From Prunus persica (taxonomy: Eukaryota > Streptophyta > Magnoliopsida > Rosales > Rosaceae), in the NCBI RefSeq assembly GCF_000346465.2, contig NC_034012.1, positions 21,487,169 through 21,551,168 of the forward strand: DNA of 64,000 nucleotides, given 5' to 3'. The position numbers were made by a program, and so were the translations under genes. The number at the start of each line of letters is the position of its first letter. Position 1 is the first letter of the stretch. Below are positions 11,399 through 23,039 of this stretch, one piece after another. The notes under the pieces are model-generated. The model searched no databases, had not been told where the DNA came from, and was given only the letters and a program-made list of their open reading frames with translations.

Positions 11399-14300
11399 AA
11401 ATGTAGGAGAGTAAACAGAGAGAGAGTGAAGGAAAAAGAGAGAGAAGAGATATGAAAAGGGAAATAAATAAAATTGGAAACGAATGACCAAACTTCCCTT
11501 AATAAAGGGTTCATATCCACGGAACATGACCTTATTTAACAGAATCTTGGATGGAACTGGACGGCAACCCATCAATTTTTTTTTAAACAGAGATTTTCAT
11601 TTGGGGGAGACCCCAGATTAACAGACAAGCATAATCAAGGGGGTAAACTGAAAGAAGAAAAGATTTGGGGGACAAATTGTAACACCCCTATCATTAGAAA
11701 GCTGGAATGCCATCCTGAAAAGAAATTAATCAAATCCGTAACAGAAGTTTCAATGTAGTAGTGATGATCAGCATGAAGTAAATCAGTAACTCATAATTTT
11801 TTATATGATGATGTCCAAGATGAGAGAATAGTTTTACAAAGTTACGCGGGCGCATTAAGCATATGCCCATTGAAGTTCACCAGCCAAGTAATTGTTTTCT
11901 AGTCTACCGAAAGAAACAAGACAATCCACTGAGGGAAACCCATTACCTGGCCAACTGCACGGAGTATGCTCTTCTGAATTCGAATATCTTTTTCAAGTTC
12001 TGCTCCTAGTAAGAACCAAAAGAAGCTAGATGAGGAACATGTAAGGCTGCATGCTAAAGAAAAGGATAAGTAATGATCTAACCCGTTGCTATGTACACTA
12101 AAAACTGCTTTGTGGGATCCAGACCAATGATATTGTAGTGTCCAGGTTTTTTGGCTTTATCTTTTCCAACAGAAGATCCTGATTCTGAAGGTCCACTTAC
12201 AGGAGCAGAGCAAAGCATTGCAGTTACTACTGCATCATGACGTCTATGAGCAGCAGCTACTGCACCAAGAGGAACATCAGAGACAATATCACCACTCACA
12301 ACCTGCAGGCATACAAACAGTTGAATACTATGTAAGAAAAAACTTTTAAGAAGTCAAAATACTAAAAAGGATATCTAGATGCTAACCAAAATGTCTTTTG
12401 CAGTCAGGTGGTGTGCAATGGCCCGCAGTGCACCAGCTGTTCCAACATCCTCAGGGACTGCTGCAACCTGCAGTATACAGAATTATGCAATGCTTCTGTA
12501 GGTGAAAAACTTAGGTAAAGGACCTGTGAGTCGAGTTAATGAAAAGGACTGCTCAGTATCATCGTGACTAAAGACTTTATATACTGAGGAACTCAGTTTA
12601 CATGCACGGGCAAACAAAATGCAATAATGCAAGGGATGTGCATCCAGCTTCACAGAAAATGAAGCCATAGAAATAATTTTGAAAACACAGGGAATTGCCA
12701 ATTTACATGCAAAGGCTACCACGCCAAATAACAAATTCAATTACTTATACAATTGCCCTTTTTTTCCAAACAGTAACAAAACTAACAAAAATCAAATTTC
12801 AAATTCAATAACTAGAATAATCAGCACAGATACAGCCTCGCAAACTTAGACCTTCAATAAGAATTTTAGTCATTTGGAGCTCAAGATTACTCAGCGCAGA
12901 AAAGGACAGTATAGATACCAGACAATTGCATGATGGCATACAGATCAAGCATTGACAGGGATAAAATTAAGGCCGCACAATCAAGAGACAGAGAGATTGA
13001 GATTGTGCGGAACCATTCTTCCACAAGTAACTCCCTGTTCCAGTAAGTAGAGATACCCAAAATCAAATGGATAAATAATTAATCTGAGTCAGAATCAATA
13101 GTATTTGATTAATCCTTTCCTTTTCATCAATCGGATCACTGTATGAGACCCAAGATTCCTTTTTTTTGTTTTTTGATGTGTTATTGATAAGAATCATTTT
13201 TTCACTTAATAGAAAGGAAAAAAAAATATGAAAGAGTAGATAGCAGAGGACAAGGTGTCCACTGACATAAAAAGTCTACTAATCAACAGCTAAGAATAAT
13301 TACATCCGCCAAAGAACAGCCACATAAAAAAAAAATACATCCAATCAGAAGAAATATAAAAATAAAAATAATAAAAAAAGTCCTTGAGCTCTGTAGATAT
13401 TGAAGCTCATAAGGATGCCCAACACAGACCCTCCCCCACAAGTGATCCACTTCCTTAACCCAAGCATCATTAAATAAATACCATTCTATTTCTCTCCCCA
13501 AAAACTACCCAAAAAGAGCCATCACAACATTGGTGCCAAAAGATCATTCAGTTTTTGACACATTTCCAAAAACTTACACAAGGACTCCAAGACTATCTTT
13601 TCTAATTGTTAGACATCAAGTGTTCTCTTCCGTACAAATTGTATTTGATCCATTAATGCTAAACAATAAAAACTACTACTACCACTACAACAACATAGCA
13701 TTTAAAAAGAAACAAACTAAAGTAACATAAATTTCAAAAATAATATTAGTTAAAATAAAAACACAAGAAAGCAAAGTTGGGTAAGTACCTCAACATGTAA
13801 ACGATCAACATAAGCCCCTGAAATCCAACTGCCAACGCGTACAGCCGCATCCTGCCCTTCAACCACCTAGAATGAATATACACAACGCAAAATCAATAAG
13901 GAGCGCTGTTTGGTTGCTGCTGGAAAGAGGGAAACTTGACATCACACAAACTATCTTAACCCATGAAAACCGCCATGAGCAATGAAACAGAGAGCATAAG
14001 CAGAGCAATGAAACGGTTAGAGAGAGAAAGATGAAGAAATCGTACAACAATGAGATCCTTAAGGTTGCTGAGTTCTAAGAGCTCCAGAACGTACGAGATA
14101 ACCGGACGATTCCCCACAGGAAGCAGAGCTTTTGGAACCTCCTGTCATTATAAAAGAGTAGAAATTATAAAAAATAAACAGCAAAGTAATAAGAAAAAGA
14201 AGAAGAGGAAACAGTAATGATTGTAGAAATAGGAACCGAGCGTTTGGCTGGAGGGAAAATTGGAGAGAAAAAGACATAAATAAATCGAACTGAGATAGTA

Positions 14301-14403
14301 TCTTTCCGGGAAATCAAGTGGAAAAAAGTTTGAGGACCTTGGAGACGAGAGGGACAAGGTTCTTTGAGGTGCCACCAGCTAAGACGACCACTTGGAAATC
14401 CAT
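8733..14403 (-). CDS. EIF2B3: Translation initiation factor eIF2B subunit gamma
   Basis: eIF2B is the nucleotide-exchange factor that reloads eIF2 with GTP in the cytosol; gamma pairs with the catalytic epsilon subunit. I joined 13 exons in frame: 14338-14403, 14046-14141, 13789-13866, 12387-12467, 12083-12302, 11947-12005, 10187-10236, 9993-10089, 9653-9913, 9448-9540, 9184-9288, 8903-9019, 8733-8804. All introns are GT..AG and the total is 464 codons, close to the plant family length. The start MDFQVVVLAGGTSKNLVPL and KALLPVGNRPVISYVLELL (about residues 1-45) are the nucleotidyltransferase-like domain. Residues about 315-441 form the left-handed beta-helix (isoleucine-rich hexapeptides such as VTIGDGCSIQNS). 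The tail ends KGEALAKKEK. The 3' end of exon 8 could be 9 bases shorter. A pyrimidine-rich TC tract fills the 5' leader. Confidence 0.95.
10384..11690. mobile_element. Inverted-repeat (Mutator-like) element in eIF2B intron 6
   Basis: The largest intron of the eIF2B gene contains an inverted repeat. The left arm has GTCCAGTTCCATTCACTTTT and TCTGTTAAATGCGCCATGTG (10478-10515); the reverse complement of 11512-11570 has GTCCAGTTCCATCCAAGATT and TCTGTTAAATAAGGTCATGT. The outer ends also pair loosely (TTACAGCAATGCCCCC against TTACAATTTGTCCCCC). Long inverted arms with an unrelated centre suggest a non-autonomous Mutator-like element; I could not define a 9-bp target duplication. A (GA)n microsatellite lies inside at 11365-11396. 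Confidence 0.55.
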
Positions 14404-14597
14404 CGGAGCACAGAGAGCGAGAGAGAGAGAGAGAGAAGAGGGGTTTAAGGTTTTCTTGCGTTTCTGTCTCTGAACTGAAGCTGAGAAATTGGGAAGGAGA
14501 GCGTGGCTTTACTGCTCGTAATTATTCTGTTTTACGGTGTCACTTACAAGACTACTGCTGCTTTTAACTACTTACCACATCACAATTAAAAGTTTAA

Positions 14598-14903
14598 TCC
14601 TCCGTTTAGATGAGAAAAAATAATTCGAAATTTAGCTAAAAGTCAAGAATTTAAGAGTAGAAATTGACAATTCCCTTATTTGACAACTTAAGAGTGAAAT
14701 TTATTAAATGATGCGTGAAAAAAATCGTGGAAATTGGGACAACAAATTCCCGAGTTTAATTTCCACCATTTCTCATTTCAAAATTTTCATTGTGTCATTT
14801 ACAAAATTCCGTCATTTACCAAATTCGACATACTTATCCAAACACTAGCAATTGAAATGATGGAATTCTATGTAATTTTCAATTGCTTCATCTAAACGGA
14901 CAG
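14598..14903. mobile_element. Tourist-like MITE, 306 bp, upstream of eIF2B
   Basis: Terminal inverted repeats contain TCCGTTTAGATGA at 14601-14613 and its exact complement TCATCTAAACGGA at 14888-14900; the outermost three bases match imperfectly. TAA flanks both sides (14595-14597 and 14904-14906), the target size of PIF/Harbinger-type MITEs. It begins only 195 bp upstream of the eIF2B start codon on the opposite side of the leader, so it may be part of that promoter. Confidence 0.72.
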
Positions 14904-14906
14904 TAA

Positions 14907-15264
14907 TGGATTTTAATGGAGTCTATAAAATTATTCAATTTAAAATTTAAATGGAGTCTATAAAATTAAATAAAACTTTGGATGTATTTAGTCCTGACTT
15001 TCAACAACTTTACAAAAATCGATGTGTATTCAAGCAGTCATTATTTATGAGCGAAATACAAAAGTTGTGGATTTTGATAATTATATAGTATATTTTAGGT
15101 TATGATAAATACATGTTTCAGTCCAAAAATAATTTTTTTTATTGTTATAAAAATAAGAAAAGAAAGGTAGCTGAGAAAATAATTGTGCTTTATAGGTAAT
15201 ATAACTCTAAGTAGATACTCGGATAATGCATACCAATCTTTAAATGGATAGCCATATTAGTAAG
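14907..15264. other. AT-rich intergenic, nothing recognised
   Basis: No gene or clear repeat. A short duplicated phrase (AATGGAGTCTATAAAATTA at about 14917 and 14950) is the only structure noticed. Confidence 0.5.
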
Positions 15265-16312
15265 TGTTGAGGCCCAAAAAGTCACGAGAAACCCAAAGAC
15301 ATTTAAAGCCCAATATACCATATAATGTTGGTCATGCATTAATCCAAGCTATACTTTGGGAGTTAGTCATTAAATAAATATATAAATAGTGTGCATGTCA
15401 TGCCAAGCCAATAATACATTTTTTTCATATGTCAATCATCTACCAAGCTCACATGAACCCAAGTCATGTGGTTCATGGGGCTTGCGCGAAGGATTATGGT
15501 GTGGAAGGTTATGGAGGTCCACAAGGCCCACGGAAGCTCTTGGATAATCTACCTACTTGGGAGCACCAAAATCCAAGCTCATTACTTGGAGTTCTCCAAT
15601 GTGGGTGAGCAAATGAGATATTTTTCAAGCACTTCATTTTAGGAAATAGTCATTTTCCAATGTTTAGCTTTACCTGCTAGAAATAAGAATATATCAAGGC
15701 TCCCTTTTACCTATTGAAAATAGACTAACTCCAACACTTCCTTTTACCCATTAGAAACTAAAGAGAGCCTTCAGACCATCAAACCATCAACCAACTCCTC
15801 TTGGTTGCTCAAGCACCCTAGCAACCATCAAACCATCTTCCTCCCTCCCTTCGGCTACTGCAAGCATTCCAGTAGCCATTTGCCATTCCTCATCTATCAC
15901 AACCATTTCTTCTACTTTCTTAGCCTTGAAATCCTCTATCTTCCCTATGAAGCTTCACCAAGCATAACTCTAAGCATTTCCTTCCTCCTCATACCCTTCC
16001 AAGTTATAAACATCATAGCCTTCAAGCCTCAAACTTTTCCTTCCATCATCCTTCTCTTAAAACTCTTAAATCACCGTAGCCATAGCCACAAACAACAAGT
16101 TCTCAACACCCAAACTCAATCCTATGCACACCAAGTCAAGCACATGCATTCTCATTTGCTAAACTTGTGGGCCCTTAGCTCCCACACTCCAAGATCTCAT
16201 GCCAAGCTGGCACAATCTCGGTTCAACATCATCAAGTCATCTTCAACCATGCAAAAGCACGACCAAGCATTCGTCAAGCTGTTGGAAATCTACTCAAGAC
16301 ACCCATCCTTTA

Positions 16313-16358
<46 letters not shown>

Positions 16359-16846
16359 AAAAAGCTCCATAACAATTCTGAAACACCCATCCTCTCAAGC
16401 TAAGTTGAAACCATAGTCATTACCTTTTTTGTAAGAAAATGCAAAAATCACAAGCTCTTCGTCTAGCTGCCAAAAAACACCTAAAATCTCAAGCCTTAAT
16501 TCGTTCTTTATGCTCATTTTCTCTTAGCTCCCACGCCATAAGCCTCTCATGCCAAGCCTAGTAGAATCTTGATTCACAAAAAAGGAAACTCTCAAGCCAA
16601 GCCTATGCAACATCAATGCACCCTCTTCAACTCTTCGTCTAGCTACCGAAAACATCAGCACAAAACACGCAACGGCTGGAAGAAGAACAAAGTACTCCCC
16701 TGCCACTTGCTTCTCCCTCGGGATGCTTTGGGCATATTTCTCGCTAACTCATAAAAAAAGAGCAACAAAGGCTTGATTCACCACTCTACGGCAGTTCAAG
16801 AATCAACAAGCCCCGACGAGCTTTCCAACCGAAAAAGACCCTAGCA
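15265..16846 (+). mobile_element. Solo LTR, 1.58 kb, TGTTGAGGCCC family
   Basis: It begins TGTTGAGGCCCAAAAAGTCA and ends CCCTAGCA. The flanks are GTAAG (15260-15264) and ATAAG (16847-16851), a 5-bp target duplication with one mismatch. It is the full-length relative of the LTRs of the element at 19648-23345. Near its middle is a (TC)n tract at 16321-16358, present at the same place in every copy. The 203-codon open frame at 15805-16416 is low-complexity LTR sequence and not a gene. Confidence 0.8.
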
Positions 16847-17135
16847 ATAAGATAATTCATAACAACCCTTGGATACCCACTATACATAGAATTTTCCTCA
16901 TTAAAACATAACTAGCAAAATTCATATGGAGAAAAAAAAAAAAAAAACCAAACAAACAAACAAAATAGATAGGAAAATGAGTATATTATTGAGTTGTGAC
17001 AGATGTACAACACTGCCACATTAAAACCTAGCCAAGTAAAACTCAATGGGACAAACCCTTGGACAAAGAGAAAATAGTACAATCTGAGATTTTTATTTTG
17101 GATAACATGCTCCCCTAATGCTGATGTTAGATATA
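16847..17135 (-). mobile_element. Copia 3'-region remnant
   Basis: On the minus strand the order is a purine-rich ATTAGGGGAGCA, then TGTTATCC, then the phrase CCCATTGAGTTTTACTTGGC and TAGGTTTTAATGTGGCA. That succession is typical of the polypurine tract and LTR start of plant copia elements. A similar phrase on the plus strand occurs at 57600-57680. No coding part is attached. Confidence 0.45.
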
Positions 17136-18150
17136 TGCCCAAGAAGCCAATATAAAAATGGAATATTCAAAGGATATAATATAATATAATCAAATGGACA
17201 TGAATGTTGCTCTAAGATACATAATGTACATAAAGTAACAAGTCCATAGATAAAGATATGAATGGAAAGCAGTCTAAAGAAGTTAGATTCATGAGACCTT
17301 TCAATCATAGTAATATCAAATCCTAAACTATTCATGGTCATAAGATCTCAAATTGGACAATGGTAATTCGCAAAGACTGGTATGTCTACTCAATTGAGAG
17401 GATGACTAGTTTCAAGTCATTAGTGCAGAGACACTAAGACAGGTGTGTAGGTGCTCAATAGAGATGGAGTTCATTGAACAAAATCAACTCAAGAATTCTT
17501 GTATAGAAGTCTTACTTACAAGTGTCAAAAAAAGAATTCCAAGTTATGATAATGCAAATTAGTCCTTAGACTTGAGACATCATAGTTGTCTTGTGTATGA
17601 GCCGTTTATTTTTTAGAACACTATACAGTCTCAAAAGGATGCGACTTAAAAGTGTTCGGCATGTGCACAGAGGCATGTGAATGTATAACAAGGAATCTCT
17701 ACTCTTAGTAAGAAGGGAGAATACTCTAAAGATATGATTCGATGAATCTTTGGCAATTACACCCAAGTGAATCATATAACCTAAATATGTCATGTTAGGA
17801 TTTGACACAAGTTAACCATATCCCAACAACACGACATAGAGTATTGTAATAGAGAATGACCCAAATGCATTGCAATCACAAAACTGACTAGGTTCTCAAA
17901 ATGAATTCTATTTAGCTGGGTAGCCATGACATCCTGTTAGGTGTCACTCATGGTTTGTGAAAGCCCTATAAGGAATAATCACAATTAGCCTTCACTAATA
18001 GGGAGAATTGTACAAAGGTATATAATTCACATTCGATTTAGAAGTAATCATTCTTACCCACAGCCTCGCTAATTAGAACCTTGTTGCAAACGCTGATTTC
18101 TAATCATTCTGTTCCAACATAGTGCAAATTTCAAGTATCCTTAGTTTCGA
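17136..18150. repeat. Dispersed repeat, copy 1 of 2
   Basis: Long stretches match 58500-59400 in the same orientation. Shared phrases include CACTATACA, GACATCATA, TTCACTAATAGG with GAAGAATT or GAGAATTG, and the order of all shared blocks is kept over about 900 bp. It is probably part of an LTR, but no ends were found. No coding capacity. Confidence 0.6.
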
Positions 18151-18849
18151 ATGTTTACAAAATCGTGCACCAATATTTCTTCATAGTCAAGCTCAGATCT
18201 TAATAACCAGTCAATAACTAGAACATAACATTTGGAAAAATTGGGTGCTGCTGGAAACAAGAGCTGGCTGCTAGAAATGATTAGTGCTGCTGGAAATCAT
18301 TAGTTGATGGAAACAACAGCTGGCTGCTGGAAATGTTGCATTAGGCTATGATATAATCAATAAATCTCTGTTAGAACATAATTCAACATAAACTATCCAT
18401 TTTACATGGTAAAAGTCATTGCTTCTTTACATAACTCAAAATTTGATACTTTATCAAATGCCTATGAAAATTTCCAAATAGGAGAAGACATGTAAAATTA
18501 ACATGTGTCCAAATTTCATGCAAGAAGTAAACCAACCAAATTTCCATTTGAATTACTAGTAGACATGGTAAGAGCTTATCAGTGGACATGAACAAGAAAA
18601 ATAAAACAGTATCTAGAAAACTTCACCTGATCATTAGCCTTCATAACAACTGGGCTTTGTATAATAGAAACATAAATCATTCGATAGATCCATGCATCCT
18701 GTCAAATTCATCGTATAATGGGTCACTAAGATCTATTGGAGTCTAATCGTCATTGTTCGACGGTGATGTCCTGCATAAACACCAAACACAAGCACATAAA
18801 AAATTTAACTATTCAAATTTTAGGTGTTATTATAAATAGTTTTAACATC
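18151..18849. other. Intergenic, with a short GCTGGAAA-type repeat
   Basis: Three or four imperfect copies of GCTGCTGGAAA occur at 18247-18340. Otherwise nothing recognisable; sequence towards 18850 merges into the decayed end of the FAR1-like pseudogene. Confidence 0.4.
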
Positions 18850-21197
18850 TTACGGTGTGTTCAAATTTTTTGGACATCATCTTATATCATGACCAGTGTG
18901 TCCACACTCTTGATAGTGTCAAATCCCTCGCTTCATTGCCTTTTCCTTTGCTCCTGTTACTCGTTCGGAGCTTCCTTTGCACCTTACTCTCTTAGGGCCT
19001 TTCATATATTGTGTTTGAGAGCTGGACCATCCAACTTCATTATTACCTGCTCCATCCTTTAATAACTTCAACTTCACCCGCAAACTGTTTAGATTCTCTG
19101 ACAGTCACTCACAACCTTCTTCAAACAATAAAGCATCCTCAACTATATCTGAAGCAAGTCGGGACATTGTACTCTGCTTTATTAAAAGACCAGGGTCTGT
19201 ACAATCTTTAATTTCATTGCCATTTGCATCTTACACCAATTCAGATTTCGCCGTTTTCTTCTACCTGTTCAAAATATATTTATCAGGCATATGTTCAATC
19301 TAGTCCCTTCTGAACAATGCTAGGATGTGCTTGCAAAATAATTCCAACAAATTTAAATTCTTTGCAACTACACGACGCTTGGTCAAAATATTTATCATAT
19401 ACGACTTCTGCCACTCTTGTTTCCCAATTTCTTCTTTCGCTCACATTAAAGACGACTTTAGAAGCATCCTCTGTTTTGAGCTCTAGGAAACATGTTGTAC
19501 TTTGTATTAGTTCTTACTCAAACCTTTGGAACATTACCCTTATGTACAAGGTAGCCATTTGTTTATTCATTGGTATCGGTAGAGCACATTGAGGCATTTC
19601 AAATGCATCGATGTGATCAGCAAGTAACTCTTTTTGACATTGATGGGTGTTGAGGCCCAAAAAGTCACGGGAAGCCCAAAGACGTTTAAAGCCCAATATA
19701 ACATATAATGTCGATCATGCGTTAATCCAAGCTGTATTTTGGGATTTAATTCATTAAATATATATAGAAATAGTGTACATGCCATGCCCAACTAATAATA
19801 CATTTTTCCCATACTAATCACCTATCAAGCTCACATGAACCCAAGTCATGTGGTTTACGGGGCTTGCATGAGGGATTGTGGTGTGGAAGGTTACGGAGGT
19901 CCACAAGGCCCACGGAAGCTCTTGGATAATGGAGACTTTGGGCTAGCTACTTGGGAGCACCAAAGTCCAAGTCCATTACTTAGAGTTCTCCAATGTGGGT
20001 GAGCAAATGAGATATCTTTCAAGCACTTCCTTTTACCTATAGGAAATAGTCATTTTTCAAATACTTAGCTTTACCCGTTGGAAACAAGCCTTTTCCAACA
20101 CTTCCTATTACCCACTGGAAACAAGTAGTTTCCAGTGCTTCCTTTTACCCATAGGAAATAATCAGTTTATGGTACCTAGCTTTACATGCTGGAAAATAGA
20201 ATGCCCCAGTGCTCCCTTTTAACCACTGGAAATAGGCTGGTTCCAGCACCTCCCTTTACCTATTGAAAATAAAGGAAAACCCTCACCCTCTATAAATTGG
20301 CATTCATGGCTCAAGCAAATGGGACCAATTTTTCTTCAGCCAACACTCCCTCACTCGGCTGCTGCAAGTATCCCAACAGCCATCAACCCTATTCAGCAAC
20401 CACCAGACCACTTTCCTTCCTCCATTCAGCTACTGCAAACATTCCAGCGGCCATCCCAGCTATTCCTAGGCCATCACAGCCATGTCTTCTACTTTCTCAC
20501 CCTTGAAGTCTGTCATCTTCTCCATAAAGTCTCATCAAGCATAACTCCAAGCTTTTCCTTCCTTCCAAGCTATAAACGCCATAGCTTTCAAGCCTCAAGC
20601 TTTTCATTTTATCCTCCCACCTCTAGAACTCATAAATTTCTCTAGAATCATTGTCATAAACACCATACCCTTCAAAGTTTTAAGCTTTTCTTTCCTCAGC
20701 CATGCTCTTTGAAACCCCATTCATTTGATTGCTATAAGTATCCCAACAACCATCACAGCCAAACAATCAAACCACCATAGCCATAGCTTCAAATAATAAA
20801 TTCTCAACACCCAAACTCAAGTATATCAAACACCAACCCAAGCACAAGCATTCTCATTTGCTAAACTTGTGGGTCTTTAGCTCCCACACTCCAAGCTCTT
20901 ATGCCAAGCTCATATAATCTCAGATCAACATCAGCAAGTCATCTTCAACTTAGCCAAAGCAAGCAACATCCTTACTCATTGCTGCAAGTTTCCATATCAA
21001 GTCGTGTTCTTCCATATTCTTCCTCTCCCTCCCATAAACACATATAGAGAGAGTAAGCATCACCACTCACTTCTAGAACCCTTCGATTTCAAGCTTTGTT
21101 ATTCCATTTCTTCTATTTTTTCTCTTCTGGCAAGCCACCCAAGAGCCTGACAAAGCTTTCGTCAAGCTGCTGGAAATCTACTCAAGCCACCCATCTC

Positions 21198-21253
<56 letters not shown>

Positions 21254-22990
21254 AGCTTCATCCCATATTTGAAACACCTAACCTCTCATGCCTAGTCTAT
21301 TAGTATCTCAATTCACAAAGCCAACTCTCATGCCAAGTCTGTGTAACATTAATGCACCATCTTCAACTCTTCGTCAAGCTGCCGGAAACATCCGCACAAA
21401 ATACGCAGTCGCTGGAAGAAGAACAAAGTACTCCCCTGGGACTTGCTTCTCCCTCGGGATACTTTAGGCCTAGTTCTCTCTAACTCAGAAAATGGGCAAC
21501 GAAGCCCGGATGAGCCTTCCGACAGAAAATAGGCTATTACTCTTACATCGGCTTCTCCACTCAAGCTTGAAGTCACATCGATGCAATATACCAAAGATAA
21601 GAGTGCTTTCTCCTTTGTTTCATTTTTCTTAGCCATATGCTCTGTAGAACAATCGCAAAAAAAAAACATTGTTGGTAACATTATCTTTTTCTCTGTTTCT
21701 TAGATCTATGTTCTCAAGCTAAATGAAATCTTGTGAAAGGACCCCTGGGGTTGAGGCAAATCGAGCATTCATGTCGCTGAGGTACCGGAGACACCAAAGC
21801 AAACTCCACAACCATCCCCAAATTCAAATGACTTGGCGGCTTCGTGCCAAGCAAATTTAATTGAAAATCAAAGAAAAAGTTTTCAAACTTGAGAGAAACA
21901 GAGCATACGAAGCAGAGAAGAGAAATAAAAACTTGAGCAGAAGAAGGTTGAGCTCAACATCCATTCACAGATTGGGGGCTTCAGCCAACATGCTAGCCGC
22001 TGACCACCGTCGTCAACTATTGAGGCTAGCCCTGCCGTTCACCTTTCCACCGTGAAACATCATCAGCAAATTTGGCCATTGCTGTAAATCACCTTCGTAG
22101 CAGCCCTCACCCCTCTAAGAGTTGTGCAAACACAATGAGAAAGGAAGAAGGAACACTTGCTCAATGCTCTCAGCCTCATCTCTGCGAATGGCTTCACCAA
22201 GATAAGATTTTTTTGTCTCATTAATCTCAATATAGAATACATATTTGTTTATTGTTTTAATATATTCATAAAACCCATGTTTCATTGAATTGTCTTAAGC
22301 ATAGACAAAAGCACGTGGGTTGGTCTGCCAAATGTCAAAAGGATTGATTGATTAGTTATTATTATTATACTCTAATGCATTATATGGTGCACAGCTTGCA
22401 TCATTTTCTTATTATATATTGATGAACTACCATTATTTTACTTGTCACTTGCATTATTATATTGTATCATCATTTTGTTTAGTGTGTGAGTCAAATAGTC
22501 ACATCACTTTATTACTCTATCTATGCATTATACCATCTGATGTCTGCCTAAAGGCTAGCATTCTAATTAAGCATGACTATATTTTATATGCTAAAGCTAT
22601 CATCCCAAGGCATCATCACATTTACGAAAGTTGCTATTATAGTGTTGATATATAATACTAAAATATTAAAAGATGTCACCAAACAATACAAATTTTCATA
22701 AATCTTGTAGCTTAACACGCAACATCATTAACCAGACCCAATTTGTGTCTGCATGCAGCATCTTCTCTGGCCAACACAAATTTTCAATATCAAGTCGTGT
22801 TCTTCCATATTCTTCCTCTCCAAACTATAAACACATACAGAGAGAGCAAGCATCACCACTCACCTCTGCAACCCTTTGATTTCAAGCTCTGTTATTCCAT
22901 TTCTTCCATTTTTTCTCTTCTGGCAAGCCACCCAAGAGCCTGACAAAACTTTCATCAAGCTGCTGAAAATCTACTCAAGCCACCCATCTC

Positions 22991-23039
<49 letters not shown>

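Noticed and set aside
15805..16416. 203-codon plus-strand open frame
   Set aside because: It lies wholly inside the solo LTR, is low-complexity (S, L, H and a TC tract read as SLSLSL) and does not stay open in the other LTR copies.
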